Origin: an uncultured Clostridia bacterium
GTDB taxonomy: Bacteria > Bacillota > Clostridia > Christensenellales > Borkfalkiaceae
Length of the DNA stretch: 8,379 nucleotides
NCBI GenBank assembly: GCA_947632165.1
Contig: CANROI010000053.1
Coordinates: 1 to 8,379 of the forward strand
Direction of reading: 5' to 3'
Under the pieces are notes generated by a model. That model ran no database searches and was not told where the DNA came from. It was given only the letters and a program-made list of their open reading frames with translations. Positions 1 to 6,410 of this stretch are shown piece after piece. Made by a program: the position numbers and the translations under genes. How positions within the stretch are numbered: position 1 is the first letter of the stretch; every line of letters starts with the position of its first letter.

Positions 1-452
1 GCCTTGAGGGTGGGGTTGAATTCGAACCCGCCCGCGGTGAGCCCGTCGAAGAGGGTCTTGGATTCGCCGCCCATGCCGCCGCCGGAGCCCGAGCCGCCGA
101 GCACGAGATCGACGCTGTTCTTGCCGAACACGCTGATCTTGCTGCCCTTGGCCATCGGGAGCGCGTTGTCCTCGTTGACGAGGAGCACGGCGCCCTCTTG
201 CTCGATCTGGAGGTTGAGCTTGTTGCCCGCCTCGATCGCCTCGTCCCTACTGTTGTAGTCGGAGGTGTAGATGGGCGCATAGGAATCGTCGAGAATGGGC
301 TTTTTGCCGCCGAGGACGGTGCCGAGAATGGAATAGAGCACGCCTTGCTCGAGCACAGTCAGCACGATCAGAACCGCAAGAACGATCGCGGTCACGGCAA
401 ACCAGGTGATAAGCCCGGCCTTACCCGTACTTTTTTTCTTTTCTTTACTCAT
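1..452 (-). CDS. Glycoside hydrolase family 3 (inverted domain order), membrane-anchored, 3'-truncated by window edge
   Basis: Only the first 150 residues are present. The protein starts MSKEKKKSTGKAG and has one hydrophobic segment at about residues 13-34, read as an uncleaved N-terminal anchor that places the rest outside the cell. From about residue 70 it has the start of the GH3 C-domain (PF01915 type): N-K-L-N-L, E-G-A-V-L-L-V-N-E-D-N-A-L-P, then a G-K-N-S turn and a Gly/Ser-rich loop. This closely parallels residues 58-108 of the complete GH3 at 2250-5975. A C-domain at the N-terminus marks the inverted GH3 class known from Ruminococcus albus and Butyrivibrio beta-glucosidases, so the TIM barrel with the nucleophile should lie beyond the edge. 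The start at 452 has GAGG nine nt upstream; an in-frame ATG at 458 is too close to it. The gene follows the lipoprotein stop by 11 nt, so the two are very likely co-transcribed. Exact substrate is unknown. Confidence 0.88.
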   Translation of the reverse strand, partial: MSKEKKKSTGKAGLITWFAVTAIVLAVLIVLTVLEQGVLYSILGTVLGGKKPILDDSYAPIYTSDYNSRDEAIEAGNKLNLQIEQEGAVLLVNEDNALPMAKGSKISVFGKNSVDLVLGGSGSGGGMGGESKTLFDGLTAGGFEFNPTLK

Positions 453-463
453 CTTCATTCACC

Positions 464-2128
464 TCATGCTTCTCTGTAGAGATTGTCGTACTCGGGATGC
501 CACGAAAGCTTCGCGCCGCTTGCCTCGACCCTGATATAGTCGACCGTGGGCGCCGTCGCCTGTGTGGTACCGCCGCATGCGGTCGTGTTATAGGTCGTGA
601 GCGTGATCGTATTCAGGCCCGCCTTCAGGCTGAAGGTTGCGCTGACCTTATATTCGCTGAACACGGAGCCCTTGTACATGCCGCCGCCCGCATTCGGGCC
701 GCCGTCGACGTCGATCGTGTTGTATTTGAGCGGCGTGCCGTTGACCGAGATCTGATAGCCGTTGATACCGTCTTCGGCCGTTTCTCCGGGCTGATCTTCC
801 GGACCGTAAGAGAGATACTGGAAGAACTCGTTGCTCAGGGCCAGGTAGAGGGTCACGCCCGAAACTGCCTTGTCGCTGTAGATGTTGAACGTGAGCGTTG
901 CGCCCGGCTTGAAGAGATAGGTGACGTAGTGCGGGATCACCTCCGAGGCACTTCCGAGGAGCGGGTAATCCGCCGAATGCGCGCCCGGAAGGTCGGAGAG
1001 GATCGCGCCGACGCCGAAGGTGCTGTTCGAATAGCCGAGGAACTCATACTTCGGATCGAACGGGGTGAACTCCGCGTCGAAGGTATCCGTTTCGACGAGC
1101 GGCGAGATCCAATGGGCATACAGGTTGGTGATGCTCGTGATCTCGATCGGGAAGGTCGCCTTGGTGCCGCCGACCGCCGCGTTGTACCAGCCGTCGAACT
1201 CGAAGGTGAAGTTGCCGTTCACGCGGGTGGGCGCCGTGGGCTCCTGAAGCTGGTAGCCGTACTCATAGCGCTCTTCGCTCATGATGCCGGCGTTTGCGGA
1301 ACCCTCATAGTTATAGTTGAATCTGACGAGGTAGGTCTCCGCTTCCCAAACGGCATAGATCGTGACGTCGTCGCTCGGGGTGAGCGGGAAGATCCCCTCT
1401 TCGGGCTCCTCTGCGTCGGGAGACAGGGACCAGCCGAGGAAGGTGTGGCCGGGCCGAGGATCGAGCACGGGTGCATCCGTGATGGTGATCGCGGGGTCGC
1501 CCTCGACGTAATCCATGTGCTTCGCAACGCTGTCTTCGCCGTAATTCATGTCGAAGGTCACGGAATAAGACTTCGCGCCCTCCTCCATCCACGTCGCATA
1601 GAAGCTGACATCGCGCTTGACGATGTAGGGGAAGACGACTTCGTCGCCGCCCTCTGCGCTCGTCATCCAACGGCGGAAGGAGAATCCGTCGCGCGTGGGG
1701 ATCTCGCTCTCCGCGAGCGCGGAGACGGTATCGTTGTAAGCGACTTCCTTGACGACGGGCGTGGAACCCGGGAAGTTGAAGTCGAACGTGACGTCGTATT
1801 TCGCCGCTTCCCACTGCGCATACAGCGTGACGTCCGCTGCGGGCGTATAGGGGAAGGAGACGGCCGTGCCGCCGCTCTTTGCGTCCGTCCATTCGGAGAG
1901 CTGATAGCCCGTGCGGAGGGGCTCCGCAGGGGTCTCGATGCTCTTGCCCTTTTCGACGAAGACTTTGCGGGGATGCGAAGCCTCGTCGTTGTAGTCGAGC
2001 GTGACGGTATACTCATCCGTGTTCCCCGACGGCTGCGGCGGGGTCTTCGGATCGCAAGCGGACAGCGTCAACATGAGCATCGCGGTCGCCATAAAAAGCG
2101 CCATCGTTTTTTTACTGAAAAATCTCAT
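464..2128 (-). CDS. Surface lipoprotein: four InlB B-type repeats plus C-terminal carbohydrate-binding-like domain
   Basis: The 554-aa protein has a lipoprotein signal peptide with lipobox L-S-A-C (Cys25). A short Pro-rich linker is followed by four Listeria-Bacteroides (InlB B / Flg_new, PF09479-type) repeats at about residues 39-107, 110-182, 187-262 and 266-341. Each carries a G-x-x-x-x-x-W core and ends in Y-A-x-W (YAQW, YATW, YAVW, YAHW). Residues about 345-540 form a beta-rich module ending in V-D-Y-I-R-V, resembling CBM6/CBM35-type sugar-binding domains. There are no recognisable catalytic motifs. The likely role is a cell-surface glycan-binding protein in which the repeats act as a spacer holding the binding module away from the membrane (inference). 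The start is supported by AGAGGA six nt upstream. The gene lies between two GH3 genes and is tightly linked to the downstream one, which favours a role in capturing their substrate. The CBM assignment is by fold pattern only and could be a different beta-sandwich. Confidence 0.9.
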   Translation of the reverse strand: MRFFSKKTMALFMATAMLMLTLSACDPKTPPQPSGNTDEYTVTLDYNDEASHPRKVFVEKGKSIETPAEPLRTGYQLSEWTDAKSGGTAVSFPYTPAADVTLYAQWEAAKYDVTFDFNFPGSTPVVKEVAYNDTVSALAESEIPTRDGFSFRRWMTSAEGGDEVVFPYIVKRDVSFYATWMEEGAKSYSVTFDMNYGEDSVAKHMDYVEGDPAITITDAPVLDPRPGHTFLGWSLSPDAEEPEEGIFPLTPSDDVTIYAVWEAETYLVRFNYNYEGSANAGIMSEERYEYGYQLQEPTAPTRVNGNFTFEFDGWYNAAVGGTKATFPIEITSITNLYAHWISPLVETDTFDAEFTPFDPKYEFLGYSNSTFGVGAILSDLPGAHSADYPLLGSASEVIPHYVTYLFKPGATLTFNIYSDKAVSGVTLYLALSNEFFQYLSYGPEDQPGETAEDGINGYQISVNGTPLKYNTIDVDGGPNAGGGMYKGSVFSEYKVSATFSLKAGLNTITLTTYNTTACGGTTQATAPTVDYIRVEASGAKLSWHPEYDNLYREA

Positions 2129-2147
2129 AGGATGTCCTCTTAAATGG

Positions 2148-2177
2148 ATTTTTTGCCTGTATTGTTAAGCATGTCAA
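2148..2177 (-). promoter_or_regulatory. Possible promoter of the InlB lipoprotein / second GH3 operon
   Basis: A perfect -35 hexamer TTGACA occurs on the minus strand at 2177-2172, just after the hairpin. The best -10 is weak: AAAAAT at 2153-2148 after an 18-nt spacer. Transcription would then begin almost at the ribosome site (AGAGGA at 2140-2135), which is uncomfortably close. The genes may instead be read mainly through the hairpin from the GH3 promoter. Confidence 0.3.
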
Positions 2178-2197
2178 CAAATGCTCAATAAACCGAA

Positions 2198-2230
2198 TAA
2201 CTTCGGTGAACGAAGCGTTCACCGAAGTTA
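2198..2230 (-). terminator. Hairpin after the GH3 gene, possible terminator or mRNA-end stabiliser
   Basis: A perfect 15-bp stem (TAACTTCGGTGAACG) with a 3-nt loop lies 20 nt beyond the GH3 stop. On the minus strand the 3' flank is only moderately T-rich (TTCGGTTTATT), with no run of six or more T. It may therefore terminate weakly, or stabilise the upstream mRNA and allow partial read-through into the lipoprotein gene. A smaller 6-bp hairpin (2243-2257) overlaps the GH3 stop codon. Confidence 0.6.
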
Positions 2231-2249
2231 CTTAGTCGGTCTACGACTT

Positions 2250-5200
2250 TTAGTCGTTCTTGCGCTTCATGACGAGCACTGCGCCGCCGAGGATGGTGAT
2301 CGTGGCAACTGCCGCTGCACCGAGGCCGATGACGCCGCCGCAACCGCCTTCGGCATCCTTGCCGTCTGCGCCTGCAGGGCCTGCAGGGCCGGTCGCACCG
2401 GTATCACCCTTTTCGCCCTTCGCGCCGGCGGCACCGGTATCACCCTTTTCGCCCTTGTCGCCCTTGTCGCCTTTCTCGCCCTTCAGGAAGGCATAGAAGT
2501 CGTCGATGGACTTGCCTTCGTTGCCGGGCTGTTCAAGCCAGAGTTCGTATGCGCTCTTGCCGTCTGCACCCGCGGGGCCTTCGGGACCTGCGGTACCCTG
2601 CAGCTGATCGAGCTTCTCCTGAAGGTCTGCAAGTTTCTGCTGAAGATCTGCAACGAGCGGATCGGTGATCGTGAATCTCACGGTGACGCTGGCGCCGATG
2701 AAGGTCTTGCCTTCTTCCTTGCCGGAAACGGTGATGGTAATATCCTGATAGTTCACGACGACATTATTTCTGCCCTGACGCACGATGGAGCTCGTCATCA
2801 CAATCGGCGTACCGCTGATCACACCCGTATCGGGATCGATCGTGAGGCCGGTGGGAAGATTTGCGCTGAAGGTGTACTGGCCTTCGCCGAAGAACTCATC
2901 GAGATAATCGGTATTGAAGAAGCCTTCTGCGGTGAGCGCCGTGCCGACCGTACCGGTGACTGCCGTGGTCTCGCCCGCTGCCTGGGAAGCGATGAAGCCG
3001 CCCGCATAAGCTGCGCTGTTGACATAGACGAAGAGAAGGCGCTTTGCGGTCTCTCTCGTCCAATACCACTGGGTGTAGTTTTCCTTCTCGTCGATCACAA
3101 CGGCGTTCTTTTCAGAATCCCAAGTGCCGGCGATGGCGTTGTTGCCGGTTGCGTTGCCGAGAGGGAACTGAAGGCCGCGAACCATGCCTGCGCCCGTCCA
3201 ACCGGTTGCAAGGTTGCCTTGATAGAAGTCGGTGACGGTTGCGCCGCGATAGCCCCACTCATTGGTGTAGAGCTGAACGTTGAGCGCATAGGATGCGGAG
3301 GACATGAGACCGATGTTGTTGAATGCGGACATGATGCCGTTTGCATGGCCTTCCTTGATCGCAAGTTCGAAGGGCTTCGCATAGATCTCGCGGATCGCCT
3401 GCTCGTTGCAGAAGGTTGCAAGACCGTTCATACGGCCGGCTTCCTGATCGTTGAGGAATGCGTGCTTGATGTAGACCTTGCCGCCGACCTCGACGCAGCC
3501 GCCGACGACTGCCGCCGCGATCTTGCCGCCCTGCACGCCGTCCTGCGAGTAGTACTCGAAGTTACGGCCGGAGAGAGGCGTACGGTGAGTGTTCATTGCG
3601 GGGCCGTACCAGCCGGCGCCGCTGTTCCAGATCTCTTCTTCGCCGACGAGGTTGCCTTCCTTTCTTGCAAGTTCGACATTCCACGTTGCAGCGATGACAG
3701 TCTCGCCGACCCAGAACCAACCGCAGATGCCGTTCGCCTTGAGCTGGCCGGGGCCATCCTGGTCAGTGACGCGGGGTTTGCCGATGGAGGGAATCGCAAC
3801 GTTCTGATAGCCGCCCGCGCTGACGAATTGGACAAGTTCCGTCCAGGTGAGCTGGTTGAGGAGCTTATCCCAAGCTTCGTCGTCGTAATCCTTGCCGTAG
3901 ACGCTCTCCATGGTGAGGGGATAGAGGCCGGTGGTCTTATCCGCAACGCCGGTGCCCTGCGTGAGGCCGGTCATGTCGTCCTTCGTCTTGACCCAAAGGT
4001 TTGCATAATCGGTCTCGGTCGTGGAAGTGGTGAAGTTATCATAGTCCATTCCCGCGTTGAAGTTCTTCGCGTTGAAGACGTTCGCAGCCTCTGTGGTGAA
4101 CGCGTTGTCGTTCGTCGCGCCGACGAGCCAGACAAGGGTCTTGAGATCGGAAGGAGCCGTCCCGGCATCATTGAGGAGCGCATCTCTGTGAAGATCATGA
4201 TCGATGCCGCTCTCCGTCCAATGGCTTGCGGAGGTGTTGAAGGGTTCCCACTTGCCTTCGGTCTGCGAGAAGATGTTGTTGGGAGTCTCTTCGTTGCCGT
4301 CTTCATCCCACTGGAGGGAGGTACCCGTGTGCTCGAGCTCCTCGGAATCGAGCACCGTGTGGGAATCCGATCTGATGGAAATCACATACTTGCCCGCTTC
4401 TACTTCGTAACCGGAGTAATTGTTCTTGTTCTTATCGTTGTAGTCGAAGGAAGCAAGATCCTTGACTGCGAACGTGATCTCGACGTCTTCGCTTGCGCCG
4501 GGCTGGATCGTGCCGGTCTTTGCGAAGTCGACAAGGTTGACTTCCGCCTTATCGATGCCGCCCTTGGTGTAAGGAGGGGTGCTGTAGACTTCTACGACGT
4601 CCTTGCCTGCGACGGAACCGGTGTTGGTGACCTTGACGGTGACGGTGATGTTGCCGGCAGCGCTCGAAAGGTCGCCCTCAATCTTCGTGATCTCCTGCGT
4701 GAAGGTCGTGTAGCTGAGGCCATAGCCGAAGGGATAGATGACATTGGCGTCGTACCAAGTGTCGCCCGACTTCGCGGTCTTCGCGTTGAGGTCGGCTGCG
4801 ACGGTCTCGTAGTAGCGGTAGCCCATGAAGATGCCTTCGGAATAGGAGATGACCGCATTGCTCGGCTTCACCGCGCTCTCTTCGTCCCAATTCATGGAAG
4901 GATTGGGTGTCCCCTTTGCGCCGATCAATGAAGCACCGGAGGTGAGGGTGGTGTGGTCATAGGTCTGGCCGCCCGTGACCGCGTAGGTCGCGCCTTCGTA
5001 GGTACCGAAGTTGTAGTATGTAGGATCGGTCTTGATATCCTTCATCCAGATGTCGACGATGTGACCGGAGGGATTGATCTCACCGGTGAGGAAGTCGCCG
5101 ATGACTTCTGCGCCGTTCCAGCCGGGGGTACCGATCCAGATGATGGAGTCAAAGGCTTCATCTTCCTGAATGTCCGCGATCTCCATGGGAGACGGGGAGT

Positions 5201-5975
5201 TGATCGAGACGATGATCTTCTTGAACTTGCCCTGCGCCTTCTGATACTTCGCATAGGCGAGGAGCTGGCGTTCGCTGTCGTTCAGCGTCTGATAGTGTTC
5301 GTTTACGTCCGCGTGATTCTGAACGCCGTGCACTGCGTTATCGGAGAACTCGGAGCCCGATCTCATGATGTTGATGATCGCGGCGTCGCCGTAGGTCTCG
5401 AAAGTGTTCTCAACGGCCGCATAGTCGTTCGAGGCGTTCACATCGTACTTCTTGGAGCCGAGCGTGACAGCGCCGTTCCCCTCTTCGGCGAGGGTCATGT
5501 AGTTGCCGTTTTCCGCGTTTGCACCCGCCGCCGTCGTTGCCTTCTTCACGTCGGGGTTGACCTGGAGCGCATTATCAACGCCCTGATCGAACGTGATGAC
5601 CCCTTGGGAGATCCAGTCGCCGATGTGCTGGCTTGCATTGCCGGGACGGGAAGCTGCGCCCGAGCCGCCGCCGCCGTCTTGGAGCGAGTAGGCGTTCTTG
5701 CCGAGCAGAGTGACCTTGGCGTTCTTCGCAAGGGGAAGCGCCTTGTTCTCATTCTTGAGCAGAACGAAGCCCTCGGCCGCGAGATCAAGGTTGAGTTTCT
5801 CTTCGGCCTTGAGCACTTCGTTGAAGCTCTCGTACTCAGACGTGACGTCGTCGGTCCTCGCCTTGTCGTTCGCCGCGAATGCGGTGAGCGAAGAGGCGCC
5901 GAGCGTGGTTGCCAACGTCAGCGCGACTGCCAAAGAACCGTATTTGGCAATCGTGCGTTTGGTGGTTTTGTTCAT
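2250..5975 (-). CDS. Inverted-domain GH3 beta-glucosidase-like enzyme with collagen-like stalk and C-terminal membrane anchor
   Basis: The 1241-aa secreted enzyme has a Sec signal peptide (about 1-35, T-A-F-A-A). Domains in order: GH3 C-domain about 58-420, Fn3-like about 440-545, a poorly recognised linker about 550-685, GH3 TIM barrel about 690-1000, a He_PIG-type Ig domain about 1003-1105 (L-P-x-G-L, G-V-I-S-G-T-P), a coiled coil about 1105-1126, collagen Gly-X-Y triplets 1127-1141 and 1166-1207, then GGCGG, a membrane helix 1215-1235 and tail KRKND. The order is inverted relative to most GH3 enzymes. Barrel motifs include T-D-Q-D-G-P, G-R-N-F-E-Y-Y, K-H and M-S-A-F-N. The nucleophile is probably Asp916 in T-V-T-D-F; Glu209 in S-G-S-E-F-S-D is the acid/base candidate. 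AGGAGG lies six nt before the ATG. A beta-glucosidase or exo-glucanase role is likely, but GH3 substrates vary (xylosides, arabinosides, GlcNAc). Confidence 0.94.
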   Translation of the reverse strand: MNKTTKRTIAKYGSLAVALTLATTLGASSLTAFAANDKARTDDVTSEYESFNEVLKAEEKLNLDLAAEGFVLLKNENKALPLAKNAKVTLLGKNAYSLQDGGGGSGAASRPGNASQHIGDWISQGVITFDQGVDNALQVNPDVKKATTAAGANAENGNYMTLAEEGNGAVTLGSKKYDVNASNDYAAVENTFETYGDAAIINIMRSGSEFSDNAVHGVQNHADVNEHYQTLNDSERQLLAYAKYQKAQGKFKKIIVSINSPSPMEIADIQEDEAFDSIIWIGTPGWNGAEVIGDFLTGEINPSGHIVDIWMKDIKTDPTYYNFGTYEGATYAVTGGQTYDHTTLTSGASLIGAKGTPNPSMNWDEESAVKPSNAVISYSEGIFMGYRYYETVAADLNAKTAKSGDTWYDANVIYPFGYGLSYTTFTQEITKIEGDLSSAAGNITVTVKVTNTGSVAGKDVVEVYSTPPYTKGGIDKAEVNLVDFAKTGTIQPGASEDVEITFAVKDLASFDYNDKNKNNYSGYEVEAGKYVISIRSDSHTVLDSEELEHTGTSLQWDEDGNEETPNNIFSQTEGKWEPFNTSASHWTESGIDHDLHRDALLNDAGTAPSDLKTLVWLVGATNDNAFTTEAANVFNAKNFNAGMDYDNFTTSTTETDYANLWVKTKDDMTGLTQGTGVADKTTGLYPLTMESVYGKDYDDEAWDKLLNQLTWTELVQFVSAGGYQNVAIPSIGKPRVTDQDGPGQLKANGICGWFWVGETVIAATWNVELARKEGNLVGEEEIWNSGAGWYGPAMNTHRTPLSGRNFEYYSQDGVQGGKIAAAVVGGCVEVGGKVYIKHAFLNDQEAGRMNGLATFCNEQAIREIYAKPFELAIKEGHANGIMSAFNNIGLMSSASYALNVQLYTNEWGYRGATVTDFYQGNLATGWTGAGMVRGLQFPLGNATGNNAIAGTWDSEKNAVVIDEKENYTQWYWTRETAKRLLFVYVNSAAYAGGFIASQAAGETTAVTGTVGTALTAEGFFNTDYLDEFFGEGQYTFSANLPTGLTIDPDTGVISGTPIVMTSSIVRQGRNNVVVNYQDITITVSGKEEGKTFIGASVTVRFTITDPLVADLQQKLADLQEKLDQLQGTAGPEGPAGADGKSAYELWLEQPGNEGKSIDDFYAFLKGEKGDKGDKGEKGDTGAAGAKGEKGDTGATGPAGPAGADGKDAEGGCGGVIGLGAAAVATITILGGAVLVMKRKND
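2355..2480 (-). repeat. Collagen-like Gly-X-Y coding repeat
   Basis: This stretch encodes 14 consecutive triplets (GEK, GDK, GDK, GEK, GDT, GAA and so on; residues 1166-1207) of the GH3 protein. At DNA level a 26-bp block recurs exactly at 2395-2420 and 2431-2456, a 36-bp (four-triplet) period. Five more triplets are encoded at 2553-2597, separated from this block by 24 residues (A-Y-E-L-W-L to A-F-L-K) that resemble the insert often seen between collagen-like blocks of Bacillota surface proteins. The block is prone to slippage, so stalk length could vary between strains. Confidence 0.9.
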
Positions 5976-6030
5976 ATGATTCCTCCTACAATAAATTTTC
6001 TGATTTCATAAAAATGTTGGTTCACGGTTT

Positions 6031-6046
6031 GGCGGTGATGACCGCC
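6031..6046 (-). promoter_or_regulatory. Small hairpin in the GH3 leader
   Basis: On the minus strand GGCGGT-CATC-ACCGCC forms a perfect 6-bp GC-rich stem with a 4-nt loop, about 45 nt before the GH3 ribosome site. It is followed upstream by the palindrome TTGATCAA (6051-6058) and a stray perfect anti-SD match AAGGAGGTG (minus strand, 6117-6109) that has no well-spaced ATG. The leader is about 175 nt from the proposed start point. No known riboswitch class was recognised. Confidence 0.35.
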
Positions 6047-6156
6047 GAAGTTGATCAAGTTACAGTTCCGATATAATTCCTTAAAAACCGATATTTTTGC
6101 CCCGCACACACCTCCTTGATCGAAAATCTCTCTTTTAAGCCTAATTTTTGACATAG

Positions 6157-6162
6157 ATTATA
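6157..6162 (-). promoter_or_regulatory. -10 box of the probable GH3 promoter
   Basis: A consensus TATAAT lies on the minus strand, giving a start point near 6150 and a leader of about 175 nt. No good -35 lies 16-18 nt upstream (the region reads GTTTTA/TTTTAT). This suggests an activator-dependent promoter, in keeping with the inverted repeat immediately upstream. A second, palindromic TATAAT (6274-6285) further upstream could be an alternative. Confidence 0.5.
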
Positions 6163-6186
6163 CTAACATGTGATTTCGGATAAAAC

Positions 6187-6216
6187 AAGAGAAATCTCAA
6201 AATCTGTATTTCTCTT
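6187..6216. promoter_or_regulatory. Inverted repeat upstream of the GH3 promoter, candidate regulator-binding site
   Basis: Exact 9-bp arms AAGAGAAAT and ATTTCTCTT are separated by 12 bp, centred about 51 bp upstream of the proposed GH3 start point. Arm spacing near two helical turns and a position just upstream of a promoter lacking a -35 fit an activator operator (inference). The sequence is AT-rich, so chance similarity is possible. It does not look like the paired direct repeats typical of LytTR sites. Confidence 0.35.
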
Positions 6217-6311
6217 CGCAAGATTGGAAAACGAGGCGCAAAAACGGTATTCGGCGCTTAACATATCCTTACCATATTATAATATAAAAAAACGGCGTGA
6301 AAAAAAGAGCG
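6217..6311. other. AT-rich intergenic stretch without a gene
   Basis: The gap between the regulator terminator and the GH3 promoter region contains no convincing ORF or RNA gene. It does contain a 12-bp perfect palindrome ATATTATAATAT (6274-6285) that places TATAAT on both strands, neither with a good -35. Confidence 0.5.
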
Positions 6312-6356
6312 AAAAAAAGCGGCGCCCCGCCTTTCTACTGAAAGGCGGGGCGCCGC
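6312..6356 (-). terminator. Strong intrinsic terminator of the response-regulator gene
   Basis: A perfect 17-bp stem (GCGGCGCCCCGCCTTTC at 6319-6335 pairing with 6340-6356, loop TACT on the plus strand) is followed on the minus strand by seven T (6318-6312). It sits about 55 nt beyond the regulator stop. A smaller 7-bp hairpin (6364-6380) without a T-run lies between the stop and the main hairpin. The terminator isolates the regulator transcript from the GH3 gene. Confidence 0.95.
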
Positions 6357-6410
6357 CGCGGATCCGATTTCGGAAATCGGTCAAAAAACCGCAGTTCTTC
6401 GGAAAAAAAT

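Noticed and set aside
497..2143. 548-codon plus-strand open frame opposite the InlB lipoprotein
   Set aside because: The translation is rich in R, V, D, E and G with no domain pattern, typical of the antisense of a GC-rich gene; the minus strand encodes a clear repeat lipoprotein with signal peptide and ribosome site.
2181..4931. 916-codon plus-strand open frame opposite the GH3 gene
   Set aside because: Long only because GC-rich codons on the other strand seldom give stops in antisense; the reading is low in complexity and covers hairpins and well-conserved GH3 motifs.
4953..6011. 352-codon plus-strand open frame opposite the GH3 N-terminal part
   Set aside because: No ribosome site or recognisable domain; an antisense shadow of the GH3 C-domain and signal peptide.
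6048..6067. Repeated AGTT motifs as a LytTR binding site
   Set aside because: The AGTT cores are 9 and 6 bp apart, not the roughly 21-bp period of LytTR direct repeats, and they lie downstream of the proposed transcription start.
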